Assembly: GCA_022494885.1 (NCBI GenBank)
Contig: JAGVSM010003694.1
Span: 1-64,000 of the forward strand
Length of the DNA: 64,000 nucleotides
Source of the DNA: Micrasema longulum
Lineage: Eukaryota; Arthropoda; Insecta; Trichoptera; Brachycentridae
Reading direction: 5' to 3'
Shown here: in pieces, positions 54,346 through 64,000 of the stretch
Numbering within the stretch: the stretch's first letter is position 1
Layout: the number at the start of each line of letters is the position of its first letter
Translations under genes and position numbers: made by a program
Notes under the pieces: generated by a model
The model's input: only the letters and a program-made list of their open reading frames with translations
Told to the model about the DNA's origin: nothing
Database searches by the model: none

Positions 54346-55519
54346 ACTAAACCATTACATAAACTAGGAACATTTTTTTAACGCCATTCGATTTTTTTAA
54401 GATTAAGTTTTTAAAACATTTAAGTTTGTAAGTGAAAATTCTTGATGGAAGTTCATTACAATTTATTATATAAATAAAACACGAGTGATACTTTTCGGTC
54501 ACTGGATATTCCAAATTTGTGGATTAAAGTATCACTCGTGTTTTATTTATGTATTAAATTAAGTTTTTAAATACTAGTTTTTACCTTTTACTTATTTTTT
54601 ACTTTAATTCTACTCCATTTTTCAAAAGATCGCTTATAGTTTGCAAAGAAATTTGTTTTTATAATGAAGAAGGTAATTTTTAATATATATTTTACATATT
54701 TTTGAAAATTTTTTAGAACCTTTTATGTGCTTGAGACCTATTATAATCATGTCTACGATAAAATTTTTAAAAATATACCCGGTAGGTAGCACCAAGCTTC
54801 ATTATTTTATCTTAAAAAAAGATTCGTTAAAGTAAGACTGAAAATAAAATAAATAAAACCAACTTGGTTGTTAACTACTTATTCTTTTTTTTCTACCGAC
54901 CGGTTTTAAAGCTATACAAGATTTTTTATCAAGGTATAGGAATAGTATGGGCATAAGAAACGTCACGCTTCCGATCCTTACAAGACAAAAATAGTTTATT
55001 TATAAGCTCCATATGCAGCATAATATTAAATTAACATTGATTAAATAAAATAGATTAGAATTTATTGGTTAAATATACCTTCATAAAAAAGTTTGTACAG
55101 ATTTGAAACCAGTTGGTAGAAAAATCAGTGGTTAAAATAATAATTATTTTTAAGATTTTTCGTTTATTTTACTTTAACAAATCTTATTTTAAAATAATGA
55201 AATTTGGTGCTACCTACGCTGTATTGTATATTATGTTATCTTAGACATGGTTATAGTAGGTAGGTACATAAATCGTTCTACAAATCTTTTCAAAATATAT
55301 AAAATAAATATTTAATTTTTAAAACTAGAACAAGTGCGTTCTTCATTATAAAAAAAAATTACTTTGGGAACCGTAAGCAATATTTTTAAAAACGGAGTAG
55401 TAGTAAACGTATAAATATTTAAAAGGAAAAAACGATGATTTAAAAAATAATAATCAGTAAAAAATCATAATGGCATTTAAACAATACATATTTTCCTAGT
55501 TTATGTAATGGTTTAGTGT
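54346..55519. mobile_element. Diverged long inverted repeat (foldback element), 1.17 kb
   Basis: Left arm about 54346-54945 and right arm about 55085-55519 are reverse complements with many differences. Ends: 'ctaaaccattacataaacta' and its complement. Interior markers on both arms: 'ggtaggtagcacca' / its complement near 55210, 'cattattttat', 'ataatgaaga' and 'catgtctac/aagata'. The spacer is about 140 bases. No transposase frame. An 81-base hairpin (54470-54550) sits only in the left arm, as a later insertion. Confidence 0.65.
54470..54550. repeat. Perfect 24-base-arm hairpin
   Basis: ATAAATAAAACACGAGTGAT at the start continues to CACTT-type ends. Positions 54470-54493 and 54527-54550 are exact complements around a 33-base loop. 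Likely a small foldback insertion. Confidence 0.85.
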
Positions 55520-56867
55520 TATTAACAAAGATGTTTTTAAAAAAAAATTAAAATATATAACCAACAAGTTTCAGATATAAAATTTATTACAAGAACAAAT
55601 TTGAACTTCTTACATTTATTATTTGAATTCGTGTATAATCTGTTTTTTTTTGATGACGTCATGTATTTACAATGTGGTATATATTTAACTTATCTTACGC
55701 ATATTGAATTTTCACATACAACTTGATGTTTGTGTTGAAATGAAGCATAAAAAATAATTTTATGAATACAATTACACACGTGCATCACTGAACGTCGTCG
55801 TAAGTTTAACATCAATGCAAATAAAGTTCTTATATAAGCCTTAAAAAGGAAAGGTTTTTATAAGATATTTGACATATTTGACTGCAAGGATATTATCGTA
55901 AGGATAAGACACGTTTAATACTCTCGCAGTGCACATTCCCTAAATCGAACAGCGTGAGGCTATTTGAAGGCTCGGCCTATTAAGTATTGTGTAGTAAGAA
56001 GAGCTTCCTGCTCGAGCTTTTGCTGCAGAAATTTTTGGCACAGGGCATATTTAGGAAGGTTTTATTACCGAGGAGATGAAGTCACATGAATCCTTTCAGG
56101 GAATGTGTAATACTCATGAAATTACGAAATAATTTATTTAATTCATTGAAAAATAATTTTGAAAAATAGTCATGACAAAAATTTTACAAAAAAATAAACT
56201 AATCACCTAAAACAAAAAGGTTTAAAATTCTTACATAAAAATGTATAAAATTGTAAAAAAAAAATATGAGAAAATGGATTGATGGATTAAAGAAGTTAAA
56301 AAATAGAAGAAGAATCTATCGAAATGATTCTAGCGTATTTATGTCAATATATTTCTTTGATTTTACTTATTAGATCGATACTCATTGATTCCTAAACAGG
56401 TCTTAAAAGAGATGTTGACAAAACTTTAAAGAAAAAAAAAATTATTGACTAATATGTTACAAAGCTTTATGTTAATTATTATTTTATGTTATCAGTCATC
56501 TATTATTTTTTTTTAAATTAAAATTTGTGTAAAAAATACGTATGCTTTTAGTTCTTAATAATATTTATTTTACTTTTTGAATTTATATCATTTCTCTAAC
56601 TTTTTTCTTTGTAAAGGAAAAATAAGAAACCTGCAGACAAGCACGTTACACGGTTTAGTGGGTTTCATTATTTTTCGTTTTTTATTTTCTGTTAATGTTT
56701 ACTTTCTTAAATAAAAAATAAATACAAAAATAATAAATCATTTTGTTAGTTAAAAAAATAAAAAATACATAATGATTTTTAGTATAGTTTTAGACAATGC
56801 TCAAATATTTCATTTAAAAATAGTTTAACAAGTAAAGTAAATATCTAAAATTGAAGTTTGAGTTGAA
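55520..56867. other. No gene; repeat-free block at 55780-56110
   Basis: 55780-56110 is of higher complexity ('gtgaggctatttgaaggctc', 'ctcgagcttttgctgcag') with no repeat match and no exon. The rest is AT-rich. Confidence 0.35.
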
Positions 56868-57307
56868 CAATTGAACGTAGTTATGCAGAAAGCAGCCAGT
56901 CCACAATTTTGGAAAAATGAGATATTAATGTTATCAGGTGCAGTAAGGTCAATTCTATGTTCTGCTAAAAACAGCCAGACCGCTTTCATACAAAAAACTG
57001 TATTAATCACCTTCTGAAAATGGTGTCGGTTACAAAAACGACATTTTTCAATTTCCTAAAAACACCCACAGCATTGGAGAAATTTGATGGTTCTTCGAAA
57101 ATCATTGGAAGTGGTCAAATACGTAAAAATATTCTTGTTTGTCATGTAAAAAAAAAAACTAAAGTTTTGATTGTTTATTATTTGTTAAAGTCAAAAACAT
57201 TCCAACTGTTGTGTAGACTGGATTATTCAGTCTTTTCACAAAAGTGCTATTATCTCAGTTTCACTTTTCTATGGCTGGCTGTTTTTTTGCATAACTACGT
57301 TCAATTG
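56868..57307. mobile_element. Family 6 MITE-like element, complete
   Basis: Terminal repeats 'caattgaacgtagttatgca' at the left and the complement ending 'ctacgttcaattg' at 57307, with about 33 bases pairing through 'gcagccag' / 'ctggctg'. The interior (440 bases) shares long stretches with 26280-26935. A 98-codon frame (57020-57316) lies inside and runs into the terminal repeat. It has no transposase motif, so this is probably a deletion derivative. Confidence 0.7.
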
Positions 57308-57479
57308 ACACTATAAATGATTTTGAAGTTGTTTTAAAGTGCTTCGCACCATTGAATCGCAATTAATTCTCGGGATACTCCGTATATTTAGTTTCATAAT
57401 TAAATTAACTGTTATTTTTTTACATTTTCATTGTTTTTAGTTCCGATTAGATTATTTAACATAATCTCCATTTGAAAAT

Positions 57480-57960
57480 CTCTGAATTGGGCTAAGCCGG
57501 GTACTTAAATCTACAACGTAGAACCTTTGCCGAATCCGTGCTCACTGGGTTGCCTAACCGCCCGAAGAGAAGGCGCGGGCCTCCCCTTCCGAAAATAATA
57601 TTCTGGCATCGAACAATAATATAAATAAAACTTGCAACCCCATACAGACTAATTTATGGCGCAATGTTTATTGTAATTTTTGCAACGTATGCCTTGCTTT
57701 ACGACTGCGCTGTGTTCACCTCATTCTATAATGCTCCGACGAACTAATGGCGGGAGGATAAAGATGTCTAGAGGCGCCATTTAAATAGCATACTTTATTT
57801 CTACAAAGCAATCTGAGATCACATTTGGGTTATGATTTGTTGACATTGCAGCTATTCGCGGGAACCTCTTGGGAATGATTACCTACTCTACACTAGACTG
57901 TCTAATGCATGTAGCGGGTCGCGCAGCTTTGTCATTAGTGGCGATTGTAATCTTAAGTGT
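57480..57960. other. Repeat-free, GC-elevated block; candidate regulatory DNA
   Basis: Unique sequence with 'cgcccgaagagaaggcgcgg' near 57560, TTTATGGC (Abd-B-like) at 57653, TGTTTATTG (forkhead-like) near 57665 and several TAAT words. No frame with splice sites. Function is inference. Confidence 0.3.
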
Positions 57961-58189
57961 TTTGTGAAAGAATGAAAATATATTAAAATGAAATGTTATT
58001 GATCATAACTCTGTTTTACAAAATAAGAATAAAATTACATAGGGTATGTTTATGATTTTTATAGTTCACTTCAGTAGTGGAATAAAACCATACAATAAAC
58101 TACCTTTAACAAATCGAGACCACTTCGGTTTTCGAGAGCTGTGGCGATGTGGCTCTTGGACAATGCCCTTGAAAACATAATTTATTATT

Positions 58190-58990
58190 AACATATTACA
58201 ATAGAGATGAAGAACATTTTGACAAAAGAGAGGGGAATATAGAAGTCTAGGCATTATGATCGGCCATTTTATTTTACACTTTATATACAAATACAATTTA
58301 TATACATATAAGGGCGGGTATATTGCCTTAAGGCAATTTCTTCCAAAGCGTTTAGTTTGAGAAAATCACAAGTACATGGATATGTTTAATATTACAATAT
58401 TATACAAAATTAAAAACAAAGGTGGCCACTTTACACACTGTGTAACATTCACCATTTTGCCCATATTTGAACATCTATATTCCTTCATTTTTTTGTCTGT
58501 TGATGTTTGTGAAGTTAAAGAGCTAGAACTTTTCATTTTGCGGGTGAGATTTATCTAATTGAATTATTTCACCTACACTAGGCAACGCCTGAAAATGTAT
58601 TTTTTTTCAATTTCTATACTTCTTTTTCTTTTTTTTCTTCGAAACCAGTCAATGATAGGTCATAATCCCTGTAGATGCCTAGACTTCTAAATTACCTTCA
58701 TTAAAATGTTCTTCATCTCTGTTGTAATATGTTAATATAAACAGCTCTCTAGGGAGTTGCATCCAGTCCTTGTCCACCAAAAAATTGATAAACTCAAAAT
58801 ATTGTTGATAAATCCACCTGGTCCATGAAGAAGTAAAGGAATTGAATAAAAAACAATTTCAAGCGTTGCCTATAGATGCCTAGACTTCTATATTACTGTT
58901 GTAATCTGTAAATATGAACAGCTCCCCAGGGAGTTGAATCCAGTCCTTGTCTACAAAAATTTCTCAAAATATTACACACTCAAAATATTG
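58190..58990. mobile_element. Cluster of family 5 copies interrupted by a LINE tail
   Basis: 58195-58270 and 58425-58620 are parts of one copy. Between them is a minus-strand non-LTR 3' end ('gcgggtatattgccttaagg', 58310-58345). 58635-58820 and 58870-58990 are two further ends, each with 'gatgcctagacttct', a 'gttgtaatctgt' or 'gttgtaatatgt' segment, 'gggagttg' and 'atccagtccttgtc'. No coding sequence. Confidence 0.6.
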
Positions 58991-58999
58991 TTAGTAGTT

Positions 59000-59419
59000 T
59001 ATTATTTATTAATCAGTCTTTATTCACTGATATGTTTTTATGTTTATGTACTTGCGGCATATATGGTGAGCGGTGATGGCGGGGTGGTCCGCTGTCATTC
59101 GGATGAATATAAACATATTTAAGCCAGTGATCGTGGATCACCTTGCTGTCACATCTTGCTATGTTCATACACATTCAAATGCGTCTTTTTTGGTACGGGC
59201 TTACCTACATAATATAACATAGGAAAATATACATATTACATTGTACTGTACTATTAGGGATAATAGATAAATATTATATTAAAATGTACAATTAAGTATT
59301 ATATTATTTTGTACTGGGTAAATGTGATTTTTTCTCAAAATGACTAATAAGAACATTGTTTTTATTATTTTTATGTAATAATAACATATCTACCTCTCTA
59401 AAAAAATTCATATCACATA
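59000..59419. other. No recognisable feature
   Basis: AT-rich with a short mixed stretch 59060-59170. Nothing identified. Confidence 0.35.
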
Positions 59420-59586
59420 GGGGGCCTGTAATGGTCAAGACGCTTGACTCACGCACGGAAGGTTCGATTCCCGGTGAGAACACCAAAAATTAACGTGTTT
59501 TTTCTTTTTTCTAAGAAAGTCTTGGTGCTCTGTGCTGTAATTCACCAATGTAGTTGGGCCTATTGGCTTTTTGTGGTACAAAAAAC
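59420..59586 (+). mobile_element. tRNA-derived SINE, family 2
   Basis: 'gggggcctgtaatggtcaag' (A-box region), 'cgcttgactcacgcacggaa', B box 'ggttcgattcccgg' (59461-59474), then 'gtgctctgtgctgtaattca' and the end 'ggctttttgtggtac'. Confidence 0.8.
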
Positions 59587-60944
59587 AAAAATTAAAGTAA
59601 ATAATAAAGAGTTGTAGTTCGTTTTACATTCATTTTTATTTTCCCAACAAAGTCCTTAAGATTAGATATTATATTTTAAAAAGAACTGAAATTTTTACTA
59701 TATGGAGTCCAGAATAGGGTGAGTTTGGTGTGTTTTTTTTTAAATTTAGACATAATATTTTAATATCTGGTATTTATTTTAAGATTTCTGGTAGAGCATT
59801 AAAGTTTTTTTCCCTGCAAATGCATTATGATTTGAAGCTGTTTTCTAAATAGTTGTCAAAGTAACAATTTATTTATATTTTTATTTAATTTAATTTATAG
59901 ACTTATTTGGTCCATTTAGTTTCAATAAAACATATTTTTTTTTTGTTCACAGATACTGTGAAAATAAAATACATCAAAAAAATAAAGCTAGGACAAAATA
60001 ATAAATAAATAATGACCTCGAGATAAGATACGGTCTATTTCAATTATTGTTTTACAGTGGAAGGACTTACATATAAAAAGTCTAGATTCTGTCTCGAGTT
60101 CACAATACGACACAATTGAATCGGGACATTGGTGCATGTAAGCTACAGTTTGTGCTGTGCTGATTTAGGAACAGTACATCATTATTTCACAACCGATGCG
60201 ACTGATCGAAACATTGAATGCTACTTGTTCGTAAATATGGTACTATTATCAAGCCATTTAGTATACTTAACAAGAATATTGATTCAATGTAATAGACTTA
60301 AGATTTTTAACATTGACTCCATATCACCGCAAGTGTGGTATCCTATCTCAAGGTCAATCATCAATGTTTTTTTTATATGTAGGAAAATCCACTTTTTGAA
60401 ATATAAACCTTGTTTATTATAAGCAAGGTAAATAATAAAGCAACTCCCATATAAAAAATAAAATAAAAAAAGGGAGACATGAACAGTGGGTAATCTTAAA
60501 TGAGCGATAACACCGCTTGCTTCTTGAATGCTTGCCTTTGCTCCAGGAACACATCGACAGTACTGTTTAAGGAGATTTTTTTGACTGTTTTGAGTATAAT
60601 AAAAGGAACCCGAGGTTTTTCCAAAAGTTTCTACAGCAAAAACAGCATTGGAACCCAAATTACGGTGAGGTACATTGTGGTTAATATAAACAAGGATATC
60701 ATGGGAATTTACAAAGGTAGATATTATTTTTTGCAAGAATATTAAACTAGCTAAACCCTTCTGAATTTTAAACTGAAAATATGAAAGTATTCTACACACT
60801 CATAATAGTTGATTATAAGTTACTTCGTTTATGTTTACGACAATTTAAATCCATACTTTCAATTAATTTTTCGATCACAAAACGAAAAACCAATTTGATT
60901 CACACTTGATTTATTGGGTCCACGTGTAGTATTTAGTGAACACC
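59587..60944. other. No gene supported; long antisense open frames
   Basis: 60284-60799 (-) is open for 171 codons and overlaps plus-strand frames (60129-60422, 60500-60745). None shows a domain, start context or splice sites I trust, and the stretch 60480-60720 is of moderate complexity. It may be an old gene or element relic, but I cannot name it. Confidence 0.3.
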
Positions 60945-61373
60945 GGTCGGTGAAAAATAAAAATTAGTGGTTAAAAACAAAGTTGTTTTATTCATTTTAT
61001 TATAATGAATACCCACAAAGTTAGTGCTTCAAATATAAACTTTATAATTTAATTCGGTTTAGACGCATTCAAATGCGGTGGTATATTAACACAGAAGCCT
61101 ATTTTCTGTAAGTTATATAAAATTTATCCGGAAAATTAGATATTTATTAAGAAGTTGTATATAAATTCAATTAAAATTAGTAAAGATCACAATCGGTAAA
61201 TTTTAAACAAATCAGTAAAAATATGTAAGTCCCACCAAAAAGTCTCTAGAATGAATAAATAAAAAGATAATACTCTTATAATCCTCTTTTTAATCGACTC
61301 CATGTACTCGAGAATACCTATTTTGACCTTGCTAATATTTTAGACATAAAGTAAAGTTTATATCTTAGGAGAA
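60945..61373. other. Short dispersed repeats
   Basis: 'ggttaaaaacaaagttgttt' (60968) is shared with 15335, and 'cccacaaagttagtgcttca' (61013) with 11090 and 15692. The rest is AT-rich. Confidence 0.4.
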
Positions 61374-61760
61374 TGTGTGGCAAAACTATGTACAATAGAT
61401 GCACAAATATAGAGATCTATTCATTATGTAAGGCTGAGATAAGCATTATCGACAAAATTAGAAAAAGAGCTCTGCGTTGGTTTGGTTGAGCGAATGGACT
61501 GCAAAATAACGGCTAAGAATATTTACAATGCGAATGTTGATGGATGCAGAAATAGAGAAACACAGAGAAAGACATGGCATGACCAAATTCAACAAATAGT
61601 TCAAGATCGACATGTTAAAAGTCGGAATGAAGGGCACGCGTGTATGAGAAGATGTATAAATGTAGAGGAAGCGAGATCTGTATGCAATGATAAGGTGATG
61701 TGGCGTTCTATCCGATCTGCCTACCTTTATGGGGAAACGGCGTGATGGTTTGTTGTAATA
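61374..61760 (+). mobile_element. RTE-like non-LTR retrotransposon, C-terminal fragment
   Basis: Frames read 'RMCGKTMYNRCTNIEIYSLC', 'IDKIRKRALRWFG', a stop, then an open 87 codons with 'VERMDCKITAKNIYNANVDG', 'RNRETQRKTWHDQIQQIVQD', 'VKSRNEGHACMRRCINVEEA' and 'VMWRSIRSAYLYGETA'. This is the full C-terminal module seen in insect endonuclease-reverse transcriptase elements (RWFGH-x-ERM ... G(R/K)-x-(R/Q)-x-x-W ... ACM-x-x-x-M-(D/N)-V-x-EA-x-x-VC-x-D-x-x-x-W). One stop and the missing 5' part show that it is inactive. Confidence 0.85.
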
Positions 61761-62234
61761 AACGCTGATCTGCAGAAATGAATGCATAAAAACTGTTATA
61801 TTGATTAGAGTTTTACTTATAAAAATACATTTAGTTATTAAATAAGACAAGTGATATAAGATTACTTATTCTATAAATTTTCCTCGCTAGGCATTTTTTT
61901 CTGAAAATAAATTGCTTGTTAGTAATTAAGTTATTCTGATACAAGACAAAAGTAATTGAGAAGTCTTTCGCCAAATTAAAAGGAAATCGTGACTAGGTTC
62001 TTCTTGCACCTCCTTTCGTAGAATATATTGGAAAAAGTAAACGTAAATCAATCAAGGCCTATCTTGTTTACTTGTTATTGTCAGACTTGTCAAAGAAAAT
62101 AAATGGATATATAAATTACCTTCTTGTGTTGTAAATACTATGAAACAAACTTGACTTCTAAATAAAAGAGAACATTGATATACTCGTATGTAAGATATGG
62201 TAAAGATTTTGCTTTATACTTCAATTAATATCTA
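61761..62234. other. No recognisable feature
   Basis: AT-rich with a mixed patch 61980-62110. Confidence 0.35.
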
Positions 62235-62817
62235 TTTACACTTATTTGTTTATAAATTTGTATAAACCACTTAATTTTTTTTTAATTACACTTCGACCGG
62301 TTTCGAGGTTACTACCTCATCGTCAGGAATTTAACTAACTTATAATTACACTTCACGTAAATTTAAAGTTAGAATCAAAGAACATATAAGATGTCTGAGT
62401 AATAATAATTTTTCAGAATTCGCAAATCATCTTATATTCGAAAACCATGAATTTAATCATAAAACGTGTGTTGAAATTTTGCATGTCAATAAAAATGGTT
62501 TACGTTTAGATAATTTAGAACGATTAGAAATTAGTAAAGCCATTAATCAAAAACTTCAAATAATAAATAATCAATTAAATTTAACTTCGAGTCCTCTTTT
62601 AAAACTATTCCCGTTATGATTTATTTTATCTTCTTTCTCTCTCTTTCTTTCAATTTTCTGTCTTTTTTATACAATATTTTATTACATAAATAGCAACGCG
62701 TGTAATTATAAGTTAGTTAAATTCCTGACGATGAGGTAGTAACCTCGAAACCGGTCGAAGTGTAATTTTAAAAAAAATTAAGTGGTTTACACGAATTTAT
62801 AAACAAATAAGTGTAAA
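62235..62817. mobile_element. Penelope-like element remnant with 118-base inverted arms
   Basis: Arms 62235-62352 and 62700-62817 are near-perfect reverse complements: 'tttacacttatttgtttata' outside and 'ttagttaaattcctgacgat' inside. Each carries a hammerhead-like core: CTGACGA (62725-62731), stem GAGGT/ACCTC with loop AGTA, GAAA (62747-62750) and CCGGTC (62751-62756) on the plus strand, mirrored at about 62294-62326. Between the arms lies a GIY-YIG-like reading frame. PLEs with inverted terminal repeats are known. This copy is reduced to the 3' end of the protein. Confidence 0.75.
62341..62619 (+). pseudogene. C-terminal fragment of a PLE protein (GIY-YIG side)
   Basis: 93 codons, open into the left arm, ending at TGA 62617-62619. 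Reads 'YNYTSRKFKVRIKEHIRCLS', 'FANHLIFENHEFNHKTCVEI', 'LHVNKNGLRLDNLERLEISK' and ends 'SSPLLKLFPL'. The pattern F-x-x-R-x-x-EH ... FA-x-H-L-x-x-x-x-H ... L-x-x-x-x-x-G-x-x-L-(D/N)-x-LE-x-x-x-I-x-K is that of the region after the GIY-YIG endonuclease core in Penelope-like reverse transcriptases, where the conserved glutamate of 'NxLE' belongs to the nuclease fold. The reverse transcriptase and GIY-YIG start are lost. The frame is intact, suggesting a fairly young copy. Confidence 0.7.
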
Positions 62818-62988
62818 ATGTCATACCACAAAGTGAAAAATGTTTTTGATAACAATAATATAATATCTATTTGATATAAAAATAAATATTTCCGATTTAT
62901 TTAAGTTCAAAGTATTAACATTGTTGTCAAACATTTTAACTAATGTTAGTAAACATTTGTATATAACAATTAATTGACTTTTTATGTC

Positions 62989-63222
62989 ATCGGTTTCGCG
63001 TTCGCCAACCATACTTGAGGTTCTGGGATCAATTTATGGAAGAATTGAAGTGAAAAATGTATTTTTTAGATGGTTTTACACTCCAATATTTTTCTGTCCC
63101 TGAAGCGAATGACTGATCGCCTTACCTTCCTGTAACGGATGATAGAGATGCGACACAGTTATTTGCTAATGCAGTGCCCTATGCACTATCTGGTGCATAA
63201 GGGTTTGATGATGATGATGACA
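62989..63222 (+). mobile_element. SINE family 1, diverged
   Basis: Head relic 'gcgttcgccaaccatacttg', B-box relic 'tctgggatcaatttatgg', body 'ctgtccctgaagcgaatgac', 'aatgcagtgccctatgcact' and tail GATGATGATGATGA. Confidence 0.75.
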
Positions 63223-63464
63223 TTTTAAATGGATTACACTTACGATCTGTCATCAGCCGGATCATGATCACATTACACTCTGTGTAACTTTTACCTATTT
63301 ATCATTGGTCATTGTGTTTACTACTTAATTAATAATTATAGTATTTTTAAAAATAATATTTTCCCTTATTTGTTTTATTTTAACTGAAATTAGGTGTAAT
63401 TTTGGTTTTTGGCTGTGATTCAATTTCTTATTATTACATTTTACTAAGAGCCGATTTACTAAGA

Positions 63465-63680
63465 CCGGCGCCGTGGCGTAGTTGGTTAGACGGCTAAATG
63501 TGAAACTGGCGTCGCGCGTTCGATTCCCGCCAGTTGCAAGAAAAAATCCAAGGAATATATTTTTCTCAATTGGTCTGGGTGTTGTGGTGTATTTTTCATT
63601 ACCTTCCATATCCCCTCTATCCCACCTACTGACAAGCCTCAAAATAGAGGTTTAGTGGATTATTCTTTTTTTTTTTAAAG
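63465..63680 (+). mobile_element. tRNA-derived SINE, family 3
   Basis: A well-preserved tRNA-like head: 'gccgtggcgtagttggttag' (A box TGGCGTAGTTGG), 'aactggcgtcgcg' and B box 'gcgttcgattcccgcc' (63517-63532). The body has 'ggtctgggtgttgtggtgta' and 'cctactgacaagcctcaa', and ends in poly(T). Only one copy in the window. It is not a functional tRNA gene, because the acceptor stems do not pair and no terminator follows the head. Confidence 0.7.
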
Positions 63681-63799
63681 TTAGAATGAGAGGATTAATA
63701 ATTTTATCAATATCAAAATAACATGTTAAAATTTTTTATTTTTAAAATTGTTTTATTTTTTTATGATATAAAAAACAAAATTGAAAAAATCATATTGCA

Positions 63800-64000
63800 T
63801 GAAGAACATTCTTAAACCAGCCAAAGACAGGACATTAGTCCTGTAATTTTATATTGCGTTCTCAAAAACATTATCTGTCAATATCGCCCCTTTTTAGTTA
63901 GTAAAAAAAATCATGTATCTACAAATGAAATCAATTTTGCCTCTGTTTAAGAACGAAATGATTATGTTTGATATATAATTGTTCAGTACTCAAATAGAGG
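63800..64000. other. No gene; family 5 fragment at 63818-63850
   Basis: 'ccagccaaagacaggacatt' and 'agtcctgtaa' are the family 5 signature. The remainder is AT-rich to the window end. Confidence 0.45.

Noticed and set aside
60284..60799. 171-codon minus-strand frame, the second longest in the window
   Set aside because: Opposite-strand frames overlap it, there is no domain, splice context or codon signature, and hydrophobic and Lys-rich parts match AT-rich chance. Left as uncharacterised.
63465..63535. A genuine tRNA gene
   Set aside because: A and B boxes are good, but acceptor and anticodon stems do not form properly and a SINE body continues downstream.
1..64000. CRISPR arrays, operons, ribosome binding sites or bacterial-type terminators
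   Set aside because: No regularly spaced direct repeats and no compact gene order. Sequence character is eukaryotic throughout.
1..64000. Integrated viral genes or LTR retrotransposons
   Set aside because: No protease, integrase, capsid or paired LTR with primer-binding site was seen. The reverse-transcriptase remnants have non-LTR features.

Overview
This is an AT-rich window of animal nuclear DNA, most likely from an arthropod and probably an insect. It has no bacterial gene packing and no operons. It carries tRNA-derived SINEs, 5'-truncated non-LTR retrotransposons of several clades, Penelope-like (PLE) fragments and foldback or MITE-like elements. The taxon is inferred from the mix of element families and could not be checked by a search. 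Nearly every long open frame is either a retrotransposon remnant or an accident of AT-rich sequence.

Host genes occupy very little of the window. The best candidate is a 711-base internal exon at 19575-20285 (+) with clean splice sites, phase 1 at both ends, encoding a Lys/Asn/Ser-rich, probably nuclear protein I do not recognise. Just upstream (19185-19446) is a possible bidirectional promoter: a CRE-like palindrome next to an E-box, a tiny first coding exon on the minus strand and another on the plus strand. A second good exon candidate lies at 41393-41495 (+). Blocks of higher-complexity, repeat-free DNA (about 21.83-22.2, 29.64-31.23, 34.2-35.38, 40.95-41.75, 47.2-47.75, 55.78-56.1 and 57.48-57.96 kb) are candidates for regulatory or intronic DNA under constraint.

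The rest is a layered transposon graveyard. (1) There are at least four tRNA-derived SINE families; the commonest ends in (GATGAT)n, a tail shared with an RTE-like LINE remnant at 35.68-35.92 kb. (2) Non-LTR fragments fall into a jockey/CR1-like group (3.15, 10.3, 20.85, 21.3, 28.7, 29.0, 31.2, 37.1, 38.75, 44.7, 51.7 kb) and an RTE-like group (16.8, 35.7, 39.65, 46.8, 49.8, 61.4 kb). (3) PLE terminal-repeat fragments (1.41, 4.77, 40.3, 62.2 kb) carry a hammerhead-ribozyme-like core. The 62.2 kb copy is flanked by 118-base inverted arms and keeps a GIY-YIG-type reading frame between them. (4) MITE-like and foldback elements include a 133-base perfectly paired palindrome at 41.78-42.10 kb, a diverged 1.17 kb inverted repeat at 54.35-55.52 kb, a Tc1/mariner-like MITE at 17.39 kb and compact elements at 16.03, 49.39 and 56.87 kb.

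The most interesting signals are: the conserved hammerhead-like core in the PLE repeats, with differing but self-pairing stem II sequences; the large palindromes; an apparent three-level nested insertion at 44.56-45.64 kb (LINE inside MITE inside SINE); and the putative divergent promoter with its micro-exons at 19.2-19.45 kb. All family names here come from motif recognition by eye and need database and transcript support.
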